A stretch of DNA of 64,000 nt, taken from positions 16,341,508-16,405,507 of the forward strand of contig OX393569.1 in assembly GCA_947652115.1 (NCBI GenBank). Direction: 5' to 3'. The position numbers were made by a program, and so were the translations under genes. Positions 46,867 to 61,200 of the stretch are shown here, one piece after another. This stretch comes from Blastomussa wellsi (taxonomy: Eukaryota > Cnidaria > Anthozoa > Scleractinia > Plerogyridae). The stretch's first letter is position 1. Every line of letters begins with the position of its first letter. Below the pieces are notes generated by a model. It searched no databases and had not been told where the DNA came from. It saw only the letters and a program-made list of their open reading frames with translations.

Positions 46867-47467
46867 ATGGCTTCTGTAAACCATGCAAAGGTCACAAGAG
46901 CAACTTGTAGCCAAGTGACTTTCAAAAACTTTAAAATGCAGGGCTGATCAAACAGCTGAAAAGTTGATATTTTATTTAACCTGTCCCAATATTTCATATG
47001 GTTTAAAGCAACCCTCGCTCAGGGGCATAAAATGCAAATGTCAACAAATGATCAACCATCAGTTTGCTTATATACTTTGTTAATTTTTCATGTTTTTTAG
47101 GATCAGGTTAGGACTTCCCTCGAGCCAACAGTAGTCACATGTACATCTTTACGGTACCTTTTACTGTGACTCGCTCCAGGCTCTTCGCGGACTTGAGATC
47201 ATTGTTCTTTTGCCTGTTTACATCTCCTTCGACTCCAGCTGGGTCAAAGATATGGCTGCAAAATTGTAGCTTTAACACGTTTGTCCAGAGAATCTAAGTG
47301 GAGCACGCTACTAAAAAGCCTTCTTCGTGTCTGTTAGCTCCTTCAGGGATCTAACAGGCCTTGAAACCAAGCGTATGCTGTACATATTCATGGCCCGCTT
47401 AATTTGGAATAGGCCGACAGTGTGGTGAATTAAATCGTTTCCCGAGAATCGTTCTTTCAGAGACGTC

Positions 47468-50400
47468 ATGGCCAAAAACAATGTTGAGCTGGAACTGAAA
47501 GATTCTGCATCTATCAGTGGAAAAAACCTGGGCTCTCCGAAGGGGCAACGTCCGAATTACGAATCTTTGAAAGAGGCCAACGACAACAAAGGCAAGTTCC
47601 AAAAGTACCTGCAGATAATTTATGACGAGAACTCTAAGTTGTAGTTAATCTCTTAAGAGTGTTTTGCCATAAACACTCCTTGCATGAAGAGTATTGATAA
47701 ATAATTTAATTAATGATTTTTTGTCAAATACTACATGTATAATTTGAATGTTTATCTTGGAAGAAGTATAAGTATGGGTCTTTAATTAATATGGCCATCC
47801 ACCTGACAAATAATTGTCTACTGGATAACGATTGACTAAATATATTTATGTTATCCACGTGAGGATAGCGTTATCCAACATTTGAACAACTGCGGCCAGA
47901 TATGTTATATGTCAAGATAACTACAGGAAATATTTTATTTGCTATGAAGATGAATAATATGATTGACTGGCTTTTTGTATTTATATTTTTACTGTATAAT
48001 AAATTATGACTGACAGCTTTGCTATGAAAACTGTGAACACCTGAAATATTTCAGGAATGTTGATTGGTAGTGACCAATCACAGCAAAGTTCAGGACATGC
48101 GAACAAACCTCAAAAACGCAAACTAATGGTTACTGTTTGCGGTTTGGTTTTCTCACACCTGATTGGCTTTTTCTTTGTAACACAATAACGTCCAATAAAC
48201 ATTTTTGGTGTTCATGGTTTTCTTAGCTTGGCTGTAAACTACTGTATTCTCTCAAATATTAAATGCTCGATCCCAAATAAACGCCGGTTTCAAATTATAA
48301 TTCCCCAGCGTCTAAAGTGCTTGTTATTTGAAGCACTTGGGGGAAAAATTTTTGGATTTGGTTGAACCTCGATTTTCTGGGACCCGGCAAAGTCTTGAAA
48401 ATAGCACTTAAAATGCCGTCATTTTGTTTCACGGCCATGTTCTAAGGAAAATGGGTCCAGCGCCTATTGTGACGTCTACCCAGGAAGGCAGGATCATTCA
48501 CTTCCACTCATTTCTTTCGAGATAGTGCGATATACAAACGGAAAACAGCAGAAACGCCTTCCCCCGGTGCTATCAGCGCTCACAGCAATATCCCAGATTA
48601 AAAGAAAGGTATAACATATGATTCAGTGGCGATGATCTGGCAATTACAAAGAATGGCAATGGTGGGTGGATTTTGTTGAACTCAAGCAGGCAAAGCACCT
48701 GCATGAGAGGAATTCACTGATGAGCTCTAGAAGTCCGTCAAAGGATAAAAAATTTACCTGCTTAAAGCAAGCGGGCGATTCATAAGAATGTCACCAAGCA
48801 CCTTTTTCAACTTTGAATAATTTCTAGCATAGCAGTCAGGTGACCAATTTTGTAGCGCTAGAGTGATCATCACATGTAATATTAGCGGAGCTCCGGCGGC
48901 CCAAAGGGCTGCCAAGCAGAGCCCCGAACTCATATGGGAAAGAAAAGGTATACTGTAGTAGAGGGGGTAAGTTTCTAAAGAAATTGTGGTCCTGCGTCGG
49001 TGGGAAGTATAACAATATAATTTGGTTTTATCAACTGGGTTGATAATGTCAATTGGCTGACGTTTCGAGCGTTAGCCCTTCGTCGTCTGTAGTATAGTGC
49101 TAAGTACAGGGCTCGAAAAAACCCCCGTCCGGTCGTCCAGGACAAGTAGTTTTTCCCTTCGGGCAAGTAACTTTCTCTCCTTCCTTGCCCGACGGGCAAG
49201 GACCCAGGAAAGCCATTTGCCGACTAAATTTTTGATAACGATTTTGAGAAGAAAAAGTAAGCTTTAGGCTCAAGCGTTTAGATTTAACTTGACGAAAACT
49301 ACAATTTCATAGCGTTGTTTTGTTGATTGCGTGACGCGCGCTCGTGGCTCAGAAGTCGTTGCCTAGCACGTGATCAAAATCTGCCCCGATCAAATTTCTC
49401 TTCAGGATAAAAATAGCCGCGATGGAACGAAAACGCTGTGTCTATTTCTTAATTTCAGCAATTTTCTACGAGCATTTTCTAGTTTTTCTGTACAAAATTT
49501 AACTCAACAACGACATATTAATTAAAGCTGTAGAAAGTGTACGGGAAAACTGAGAAGCCGCGTAGTTCTACCGCGAAAACGAAGCCAGCATTTTTGATGC
49601 TAAAATGCAAGCATAAAATCTCTGTTTTCAGCGAAAGTTTGCTATTGATAATACTTGAGCGCCACCACGCGAAATGAAAAGCGTCATACTATTAAAAAGA
49701 GATGGATAATTTAGTCATCAAAATACTTTCAGAGTTCCTGGAAGATGATTTAGAATAGTGTTCCTTTCAAACGAAGATGTTTTCCCTCAAATGAAACTAT
49801 TTTTCGTACACCTAAATGAAAAAAATTTGCTCTTGTCGGCTTTTCAAAATCCGACACTGTCTTTCAACTGTGCGTGTGTCAAGACTGAAGTGTGAAGGCG
49901 ATTTGTTGTCTGCGTGTTAAAATTTCTCGCGCTTCTTTCAACAATGTTTTCGTAGGGCTAGTTATTTAAAGATGCAGTTTAACATTCAAGGAGTAGAACA
50001 CGATCTACGTCGAATTGAACAAATTGACTTCAGGGTTTACAATAGCGAAGATACCCAGCGCCTAGTACAGGAACTGGAAAATAACTACACAAGCGAACTT
50101 CAACAACTTCGCAAACTTTGTTTCTTCAACTGGGAGGCACTGGCAAAAGATGCTGTGGGACAAAATTTAATTCCTGATGACATTGTTGTATCACGTTCAA
50201 AAATTCCAGGGAAAGTTGAATTTGACGCCATAAAAACATCTGGTGATGGTAACTGTCTCTATCGCTCTGCTTCCCTTATACTTGTTGGGAACGAAGATCT
50301 CCATTTGTTGTTAAGGCTTCTCACTGCAATCGAGCTGTTTTTAAACGCATCTTACTATGCAAGGCATCCAAAATTTCTCTCTTGTATGAAATCACCCTTT

Positions 50401-53400
50401 GCTGATGTTCCAGAAGATATCATGTTTACACTGTGCCTCTCTGACACTGGAATGAAGATGTGGGAAAGCACAAAATGCAGAGAAGATGCTATTAAAAGGG
50501 AAGCAGCAACAGGCTGTAGAGTATCCAAGTGGAGTGTTATATGGTACACCTGATGGCACTTGCAACCGTGATAGGAAGATCAATTTTTTCAGCATTTCCC
50601 AAAGATCGCTCAAAAACAAGGCCATTTTTCCACGACGAAATCATCCCCAGGGAATGTTCTTTCCATGCCGATCCAGCAGTTATACTTTGGTCGAGGGATG
50701 GGAGCCCTAACACTCACCCAGCTGGTTGGTATCAGCCTAATCACTTTATTCCCCTTGTCGAAAGCCGGTCAAGCTCAACCGATTCAGAAATGACTACATC
50801 ATCGTCATCGTCAGATAACAGGAAACTTCACAAGGATGAAGTGAAGAAAAAGCCCAAAAGGAACATTAGTGATTTTTTCCGTGGCTCAGTGCCAAAAAAG
50901 CCTTGCCAAGAACCACAGGGAAGTTCAACAGAACCCAAGTTTGGAAATTGTGACGAACAGTCCTTTGTAAAAAGCAAACCCTCAACAGCCACGCCCAGCA
51001 AAAGCCAGCCACTGAATGGTCACCCGTCTAAGAGCTTGCCTGAAACAACTCTTCCCAAAGAAGAAAATACAGAAAAAAAACAGAGAAAAGAATTCCGAAA
51101 AAAAAGAGGAAAAGAGAGTTCAAAGGGCACTGGAAAGAAATGTATCCCTGGCTTGAACATGATACCTCTAATGATGTAATGTATTGCATGGTTTGCCGAG
51201 ATTATCCAAAACTGGCTGACATTACAAGCCCCCTTTACAAAGGTACTGGTGGCATTGGCAAGTACAGACTTAAAACTCTGAAGTCCCACAATGGATCAGC
51301 AAACCACCTTAAGTGTGTCAACAGAAGTCAAATGGATCAAGGGAAAGCTGATGAGCCACTCCCCAAACTATTTAAAGCTGCTTTCAGTAAACGTGATCAA
51401 GAAATGGAAGCCAGATTGCAAAAGCTGTTTAATACTGCCTTCTTTATTGCCAGTGAGAACTTAGCCTTCAGCAAGTTCAAAGGACTCTGTGATTTGCAGG
51501 AAAAGAATGGTCTTGGTTTTGGAAGCCAGTACAAGAATGATAAGGCATGCAGGGACTTTGTGGAAAACATTGCTGCTGTTGAGAGGGAGCAATCCCAAAA
51601 GGAAATTGAAAATGCTAGATTCTTGTGTGTCCTGGCAGATTGCTCGACTGACAGGAGTATTACAGAGCAGGAGTCGGTTTATGTTCGCTGTACAGGATCC
51701 AATGGGCGCCCCTCCACTCACTTTGCAGACCTTGTTCCTGTTACATCTGCTGATGCCCCGGGGGTCACTGCTGCTATTCAGAAAGGTGTTCAAACTTTAA
51801 GTATAGATGAAACTGTCTTGAAGAAAAAATTGGCCTGCTGTAACTTTGATGGAGCTAGTGTCATGATGGGGAAGAAAACTGGTGTTGCAAAGCAGCTTCA
51901 AGATATAGCCCAGCATCCCGTTTGCATCATACACTGTGTGGCACACAATCTGGAGTTGGCTGTGCTAGATGCAATAAAGCAAACACCCTATTTGGCCATA
52001 TTTGAAGAAACTGTCAAGTCAGTATTTAAATTCTACTTTTACTCTCCAAAACGTCGCCGTGAAGTTAATGAAATTGCAGCTATTCTCGACCAAGATCATG
52101 TTTACTACAGTGGATTACAGAAGACAAGGTGGGTGGCCAGCCGATTTAGAGCCATTAACGCTTTAGAAAGGCACTTCTTGACAACCATCACACACCTGCA
52201 GCATAAATCACAGACCAAGGGAGATGACGGAGCAAAGGCCAAAGGAATTCTTCAGAATTTACAGAGCGAGAAGTTTGTGAAATTCCTGTACTTTCTGCTC
52301 GACGTAATGAAAGTGTTGTCAGACTTAAGCAAGTCCTTCCAGAGAGACGAGTTCTGTATAACTGACCTCCTTGTGCACTTGGAAGCTGGTATTTTACAGC
52401 TGGATGTTTTGAAGCTTCAAAGAGGTCCTAAATACCAAGCTTTTGAGAAGAGGTACAATGGCCAAACTGGGGTACTCAAGAGTGGCGTCAAAAACAACCA
52501 TGAATTGAAGCTGTCAAGATCAGGCACCACAGTAGAGAACGGCTTTCCTTCGTTCATCTCAGAGGTGATAGCCTACATCAACCAGCGGTTCTCAAGCCTC
52601 CGTGAAGAGCCGTACAGCTATTTCACAGTCTTTGATCCTAAGGAGATGCCTCAAGATCAAGCAGACCTTGCTACCTATGGCAATAAAGAAGTCCGCTCTC
52701 TGGTAGATTACTTTCACCATTTCCTCTCAGATGATGAGAAGCAAAGGATCATCGAGCAGTGGCCCATCCTACATCAACGACTTGCAAGGCAGAAGATGCA
52801 CAAGACCCTAGATGTCTTCTCCAATATACTAATGTCACCTCCCGATGATGTTAAAGATTGCCTTGTTTTGATTGATCTGCTAGTCACTCTGTCGCCGAGC
52901 ACGGCAAAGTGTGAACGTGGATTCTCAACCATGAATCAGTTGAAGAATTCAACGCGCACATTGATGAATCAGGATACCTTGACGGCCTTGATGAGAGTCC
53001 GATCTTCAAATCTCAATGTGAACAAATTTTGTCCTACTTCTGCAATTCAGCACTGGTTGAGTGGAGCAAAAACCAAGAGACACGTGGACCTCTAAACTCT
53101 GTTAATCATCATTAGCATGCAAAGTGCTGTCCAACTATCACTATGAATTTTTATTACTGTAACAGGTGACATGATGACGGCATCGTGCCATATGCTCTTG
53201 TTCAAAAGAAAGTATACTTGTTGAGTTTAGTTTACTTTATAACTGAAAAGCGATTTACTTAAAACGCCAAGTGCATCAGTATGATCATACTCCTCATTTT
53301 TGTTCAAGGTTGTGGAGAATTATTGAACAAAAACATTAGAGTGCCGTAAGATTTATGAAAGCAGTCAGTCAAAAAAAAGCTCAGTGACATTGTATTGGGA

Positions 53401-56400
53401 AAGCTGATAATCGTAAAAGAGTATCTGACATATAGGGTACACACTAATTCAATGTGATTATAACAGTGTTCATCCATGTTAATTAATACAAACCGTACAA
53501 CTTTTAATTTATAAAAGCGGAATGAAGAAATTAAAGTTGTTGAAGTATTACAATATAATGGCGTAAACATGAAATTAATCAGCACTAAGGGGTCTACAGT
53601 CAAGGGTTTATTATTTCATTCATTCATTACATCTAACGCGCCTGTAGTTTGACTTCCATTCTTGGGTTCATGAATTATTAATGAGTTTGACAAGTTGGGC
53701 AAGCAGGGAAGTGCCCCAGGCAAGCAAACTTTGAGGGTTACTTGCCCAATGGGCAAGGTGGAATTCAAATATTTTTCGAGCCCTGTAAGTATAAGTATAG
53801 TGCTATGTGGTTGGTGTTACCAATTTTAAGAAGTGTTCTTTCAATCATTGTCAGCATTTTGGAAGTTAACAAATGGTTCTAAAAGTTTCTTATCACCTCT
53901 GCCTTGGTACAAAAATTCGTAAATAAAGCTAAAATAATTTGCATTATTTTTTGTTTTCCAGAAAATGAGGAAGAAACCTTCACATTATCAGAAGCAGTTG
54001 AGGCAATTGGGATGGGAAAATTTCAGATACTACTCATTTTAATGGCTGGCTTTGTTAATGTAAGTGTGGGTTTTAAGATGTGTAGTTATAGTAGTGTATT
54101 TAAACTAGACTAACTGTAGTTCCAATAATTTTACTGTAGTAATTGATTCCAAATGGTTTCTTTCAAACAAGTTTATCAGTAGCTCGGAGCTATGCCGAGC
54201 TAACGCTCTGGGTACGATATCAAATATCTACCAGGGTTTGAGGGAATAACGGGCGACACAAAAGAAACTAATCCAAGCTAATTAAAAGAAAAGAACTCTA
54301 CTGTAGAAGAAACCAAAGTGCCCATAATGTCAAAAAAAAATTTTCGCTCATCTAATTCTACATTTCACCAAATGAACTTCTGCAAAAAAAAATTTTAGAT
54401 TTGGATAAAACGCAATTTTTTTACGAATTTTTACAAAGTTCAAAATTATATTTTCTTGCGGTCGACCCCTGCCGCTGATCACAAGAGTAACGTGCTCAAC
54501 ATGACCACGTGACTGATATCTGTGACCTAGGTTCAGGAACCTTCCTTGACCTTTAGTGAAAAAATACACAGGTCGTGTGCGGGTCGTTTACGATATTGGT
54601 AAGCTTTATTACGTGTCCTAAATGGAGACAACTATGAAGCAAAATTATCACTTGTTTTCAAGTCAGATAAGTCACGACCCAAATCACGTGTTCCTGAACC
54701 TACGTCACGACTCACTTCAAACCGAGGAAAACTGGTGCGAATGGTGGACCAAAATGGCGGCAAATTTGAATGTCTTTAAAAAATTATAAAAAAATTGCGT
54801 TTAATCCAAATCGAAAATTTTTTTCGCAGACGTTCATTAGGTGAAATGTAAAATTACATGAGCGAAAAACTAATTTTGACATTATGGGCACTTTAAGCTT
54901 ACACATTGTTTAGTAAAAGTGAGCAACGCAATGTATGCAGTCTACATTTTAATTAGGTCTTCGAATGCATTTTTGTATGTTAAATAGTGTATAGAAATGT
55001 GTTTGTAAGTAGTGCATGTAGTTTTTTTCCTTTTTTGGTATGTAAAACTTTGTTATTAGTGTTAGCATAATGTTGTTAATAAATTTATTTTAAAAAAGGA
55101 AATTAAGCTTTCTGCCTCAATCGTTCCTTTTGGCCTGGGTAAAACAACTCATTTCTCTAAAAATGTTATTAATCTTTCAGATGTGCGACTCATTGGAGCT
55201 GTTGTTGCTTTCTGTTTTGGCACCAACAATTCACTGTTTGTGGCATTTGTCATCGTGGGAGGAGGCCTTTATTACTACTGTGAGTGTTTTTATTACTAAC
55301 AGAGGATATAATAAGCAGATAGTGAATAAATTGTTAATTATAATAAGACAGGTTTTTATGAAGGTTAAAAGGATACAAAAATTTAAAGGGGGATAACAGA
55401 GGCCATGGATCTTCAGCAATTTAGAGTGTTTAAGGGATGGATGTTCTTTAACTAGCTAGCAAACTTTTACAATTTAAAGAACCCTGAATAAGCTGCAATC
55501 ATGGATGAAACTAGTTGAGACAAACAAATATTGCACCCCATTTGAGACTGCATAGCCTTACAAGCGGGTGCAAAATGTTTCATACCCCTCTCCCCCTGCT
55601 CAGTGTTGTCTCATGTGATGTACAACTCACTCGACTTTTCTGTGACAACACAAAAAATCGGCAACATTGAAATGGGGGAGGGGGGTTGGACCATAGGAAC
55701 TGTGGTACCCAAATTGGTGGTAATTTGTGTCTCAACAGTTTTGTCCAGGATCGTGGTTTAATTTGTATTTAAGAGGGTTTTGGGAGGGCTTATTTTTGTG
55801 TTTGGTTATAGTCAGAAGAATTGCATTTCCAACAAAAATGGCCAGGCTCATATTTGGTGCCGAGGTTACAAGGCAGCCATTCTAATCATGTTTTATTGAG
55901 GTGCATGAATTTCCATGCATCCATTTCTGGATGTCTGCACTGCACCCTCAGTATCAAAGGTAGCATAGTTGTGCATGGCACATGGTCTGTTTTGCTCTGT
56001 GATCCATGCGCTGAAGTCGAACTGCTGAGATTTGGGCAATTGTAGTGAAGGAAATGGCAAACAAACAATCAATAAGTTAAATATATTCTTCCTTTCTGCT
56101 TCAAGCGATTGCTATGTTGCATATAAGTTTATTTCCTTGTGGAAGTGTTCATCAGAGTCGCAAATGTTTTGGTCTGATTGTCAAAAGGAGGGCAATGTGC
56201 TTTTATGAGCTTATCGGCACTGTTCCTGTATCAACTTCTTGGCTGTGTTGCACTTACTGGTAGTAATTACTAGTTGGAAAGGGCTTAAGCCAAATGGCCC
56301 ATACCACTGATGCTTATACCAATTTCTGTAGTCTTAAGGAACTAGAAGGAGACTGGGTGAATAGCGGGACAGGAGAGGTACGAGAGCCGGGAGAAGAGAA

Positions 56401-58220
56401 GGCAGGATTCTCAATGTGGCAGGAACCAGGAAAAATTGCAAAAAAAATGCAAAAATGCATAATATTTTGCAATATACTAAATAAAAGAAAGAGGGGGATG
56501 TTCCGATCCTCCCCTCTAATTTGTGCCATTTAAATTTCTTAGTAATAAAAGCTGTTTCTCTTGTGACTACAGATTGTCTTTCTTGGAATGGCTGTTGGCT
56601 GTCCTGTTTGGGGCTGGCTATCTGACAATTTAGGCAGAAAAAGTGTAAGTTGAAGCTGGCCTAGCTTGTAGCGATGTTGCAAAATGTGTCATAATTGGCT
56701 GTAATAGCTATTCACTGTAGCTGAATCGTAGACAAGAAGTTCCACTATAAAAGTGTTAGCCTGTCCTATATTTCACCTCTTTCTGGTGCAAAAGGCAAAT
56801 TTGTGCCCTTGCATTCAAGGTATGCTGCAGAGTTTCAAAAGCGTCCTACGAATCTCATGAAACCAAGACTCTGTATATTTACCAAATAATATGATATAAC
56901 TTGTTAATATTTTAACATTACATTTTCAGCAAAAAGAGAGCATTTTCTCAAATTATATAATTATTATAGAAAGGGTACAGGTCAACAGGTTGACAGACTT
57001 AACTAGGTTAGGGTTGTAAACTAAATTGTTGGAGCACTTGCAAGCTGCACTCGCCCAGATAATTTTTAACTCACCATCTCTTGCATACACATTAAAACAT
57101 TTGCCAGTGTGCAATTAGCTTCCCTACCCCCCCCCCCACCCACCCAAGAACATAATTATGAAATACCCAACTTGAAGTTTTTATCTTTTTTGATACTGTT
57201 CCTTAGTTCAAACTAGTCTGAGGAAGTTTAGAAGGTTGCAAGTAGTGTATCCAGTTTCTGTTCTATACTACACTGTTGACAGAGGAATCTCCATTCCCTC
57301 CCTCAGAGACGCTTGTCCCTTTTGACCAGCTGTGCACAAGGAACAAGTGGCTCTGGGGATGCATGATTTGATTGGCTGAAATCTAACAAAGGACGTCCAA
57401 TCAAATCAACTGTTTTAAACTTGCTTACTCTCGCTTACGACAATGCTGATGTGATTGGACTCCCTTTATTAGATTTCAGCCAATCAAATCATGTGTGTCT
57501 GGAGCCATTTGGGAATTATCGTTTCGTAAATCTACTCGCAGCTATTGATTTAGTATTAGCAACTAGATTTATTCATGAATGTTCAGCCAAAGTTGTCATA
57601 AAAGTTGTCAATCATGGCAAAAATTGGCTTCACTAGTCACATGATTTTTCTCCTGCAATTTTGGAGTAAATGGTGCAAAATCATGTACAAACATTGCTAC
57701 AAACATTGTTGTTGAAATATAATGGTAATTGTTTGAAATGAAACTTACTTATGTTTGATTTTGATTTACAGATGATTATTATAAGTGCCAGCTGGCTGTG
57801 TTATTTTGGTTTCATTAGTTCCTTTTCACCACATTACTTGTGGATTGTTGCCTTACGATGCTTGGTGGGATTTGGAATTGGTGGTATACCAACTATGTAA
57901 GTGTCTTGACTTCACTCTTTCCCTTTGCAAGCTCCTTGTGCTTTTAATGAATTCAAATAGGATAATTATTAATATAGTATTTTAGTTAAAGGGCTCTAGT
58001 TAGCCTCTGCCATTTTCAATGCCATCAAAATTATTGTGCAAAATTGTATGGTGAAGTGTAATCTTAATTGCATTGCTTTAAGTTATGTTATTGGATGTGT
58101 TAAAATTACCTTTAGCAAGTTTCTCAGTGATATTTTTTGTTTCAACATGCTCTGAAACTCTCGTATTTAAACAATAAAAAAGGCGTGGCTGAGTAGGCCT
58201 CTTTAAGTTACAAAGCCTAC

Positions 58221-58262
<42 letters not shown>

Positions 58263-61200
58263 GACATAGAGGGCAAAATTACTGAATGCTGATTGGCTGA
58301 GACAGAGGGCATTTTTCATTAATTTTGGTAATTGCCCGGGGCAAAATCACTTGATCCTGATTGGGCGAGTGTGAAAATTTCTCGTTTCCAATTGGCTGAG
58401 CGCGCTGCACTGAGTTGGCTTCATGACGGTGGGATTTTGAACAAAATTTTCAACCACAGCGCTCGCTTGTGCGTCGCCTCGGCAATTTCTGCAACTTCTT
58501 AAAACACGCGTGATATTAATCCTTAATTTTACTCGGCCCCATGCAATTACCTATACTGATTAGACTAATATTGTTATTAATGTAGTTAAATAATGATAAT
58601 TTAACTTAGTTAACAACTAGGAGCAAGTTTGCTCAGTGGTTGGTGTGGCAGCTTTATTGGCCAGCCTTGCGGCGCTCGGGAGCCTTAGCATTTGTGGAAT
58701 TGCTACCGTCATGCTGTAGTTCTGGGCTGTTGTAAGGGCATTTCTGGCATATATTCTTTTGATTTTTGAGCTTTGAAAGTGAGGTAAGAAGGTCTAATTT
58801 TAACACAAACAAAAGAATCTTAAGATGGTAACAATTTTGGAATAAGGTGTATTATAATTTCATTTGTCTTTGAAGGCAAGGGCTTTCAATCACTTAATAT
58901 ATAATGTATAAAAATGTAGAAAGTTTTAATAATTAAATATATTATTATTATTATTATTATTTAAAACTAATGTCCTTTTTATCTACAGGTATACTCTCCT
59001 CATTGAATTTCTCCCCATCAATGTGCGGTCATACGTCATCTTGTGTCTTGCTGTAAGTTTTGTTATCCTACTTTTAGTGAGTGATTCCAAATATTTATTT
59101 ATATACCTATGTTATACCACTGGTGGCAATTAAAATTGCACCTTCAAGAGAGGGGTCCTCTAGATTGGAATAATTTCCAATAATTTCCAAAATATACATT
59201 TAGGGAAGTGTTTACAACTGAGATTCTTTTGACATGAGGAACCTTCATTTCTGTATTTTTTTCTTGAAATCCTGATTTGTTGACTTTTCTTGTTCACAAA
59301 TCAAACACCACTTGAACAACATTAAGGAATTCCACTTGCATAGTGGATAGAGAATTTTGTGATAGGGTAACGACATTTTCCAGAATCACCTAATTGTGTT
59401 TCTATTTCAGTATTACAACATCTCCTTTGCAAATTTTCACTTACTAGGTGTGCCAGTTTACGCTTTGTCATTCTTAACTAGCCAACCATCTAGCTAGTTC
59501 TTGACATCTAGTTCAAATTTCTGACTGAACAGTAGTATTGTTTTTTTTTTAGTTTTTCTGGGCACTTGGATCAACATTTATGGTCATTGTTTCACTTCTT
59601 GTTATGCCAACACTTGGCTGGAGGTGGTTACTTGCAATTGCCACACTTCCTGTTTGTATATTTATTGTTCTATGCAGGGTAAGTACAGTCCTTGGGAGTA
59701 GCCTTTTGTGCAATTCTGTTTGTAGCTTTATGTACAGTTTGGACTGCAACATTGAGCAGAACCCTTGAGCGTATGGAAAAATGAATTGCAATATTCCAGA
59801 AACGTTTGGAAAGGGATTCAAACCTCATTACTTATATCATAACGTACAGCCTTCTCAAAAAGATTTGTAGGAGCAGGTCATTGTGAAGGTGGCGGCGGTT
59901 TTGAATGGCAAAGGCACACAGGCGATCGTCCGAAAGGCGCGAGCCTGTAGGGGGGTCTGGGGGCATCCCCCCCCCCAGAAAATTTTTGAAATTTAGATGC
60001 TCAAAGGTGCCATTTGGTGCAGTCTGGGGGATCTGAAGGGTCAAAATTGTATTGTGTGTGTGTGTTTTTTTTATCCTAATTAATCTGAAGGCATGTGAAC
60101 GTGTCCGCTCGAATGTTGTAGACTTTACTTTGCAGCGTTTTCGTGCAATAAAAAAGCGCCCCAAAACAGTAGCTCTTGCTTTTTCTCTTTTTCGAACTGA
60201 AGGTAATCACCGGTCATCGAAAAAACATGACATCTGGTTCGTGAAAGTCGCCGACGTTTCTAATCAAATTATCAAGGCTGTTTGCGATTTTTTTAGCTCT
60301 CACAAATTCTCACAAAATTTTTACAAACTTTTTTTACAAACTTGTTACGTGTGACGTGAAACTGTTTTCATTGAAGACAAGATGGTTTCAAAAACGGAGT
60401 TTCATTTACAAATCAACAGATAAACGAGACATACGCGGTCAAAAACCGAGACATGTCGCGCCGCAATTCCCATGAGTTAATCAAGCGGAAAATTTGGAGA
60501 ATTACACAACAAAAGAGAAAGTAAAAACACACATCAACCCTTCGCTTGGCCTTTTTTAATTTTACTCTTAACACATCATTCCTCATTTTTGTAAAAATAA
60601 CTCGAATTAGTTTTGTAATATTTATTTGTACAATTTCCATTTCAAAACTACTTAATTTATTCTATTCACACAAGTACGCGTGCACGTGCACAAGCAACGA
60701 AAAACAATGTGAAAGACTGCGCTATTATTCAAAAGAAAAAAACACACTTACCTTCCTTCCTTTGTTCTTTAGAAAAGTACGAAGTTATCTGTGAACTCGG
60801 TGCAACTTTTCGCTTTCGATTCTCTGCCATTTTCGTTTTAAAGAGTTAAAATTTCTTGTGAACTACACTCTGCCGTAAATTACACAATGAATCCGGATAA
60901 ATTACCTTCTGATTGCCAGTCAAATGATTGAAGTGAGAGCGACATTTTTTCCAATACTTCGTTAAAAGCGATGAATGTTTCCGCTTTCGGACTTGAAGAA
61001 GATCGGATTTTAGAGTAGACGTTTGTGTTTAAGATAGCGGGAAGTGAGTACGCATAATGCATGCTATTAAAACAACCATTTTAAACCTTCAAATTATTGT
61101 CGGAGAGCTTATTTTTGGGCGTTCTTTCTGCTTTTTTTTTCCTTGTCAGTAACAAAACAAAAATATTGTATTTTCCGTCTGCATTGGAGACGGTCAAACC

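Larger units (their letters stand above)
44500..47467. other. Intergenic gap between gene 7 and the transporter gene
   Basis: No gene recognised. Contains AATAAA at 45252, a SINE B copy, and a pair of roughly 75-base direct repeats about 900 bases apart (45891 and 46791). A stretch near 45975-46050, AGTCAACGAGGCGCAGCCGA..TTGACTATCGCTCATAG, is a short inverted repeat. Confidence 0.5.
49107..53785 (+). mobile_element. hAT-superfamily transposon, 4.7 kb, in SVOP intron 1
   Basis: The ends CAGGGCTCGAAAAA (49107) and TTTTTCGAGCCCTG (to 53785) are inverted repeats. TAAGTA immediately flanks both ends, shorter than the 8 bases usual for hAT. Subterminal GCCC/GGGC words (TTGCCCGACGGGCAAGG at the left, ACTTGCCCAATGGGCAAGG at the right) recur near each end and may be transposase contact sites. 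The element codes for an OTU-like domain, a zinc finger and a transposase on the + strand. Confidence 0.85.

Noticed and set aside
58212..58262. CRISPR-like or satellite array
   Set aside because: It is a plain trinucleotide microsatellite with no spacers.
60052..60354. Open frame of 100 codons in an SVOP intron
   Set aside because: No recognisable domain; part of it overlaps a GT-repeat and a repeat-like G-rich stretch, and including it would break the exon 7 to exon 8 frame.
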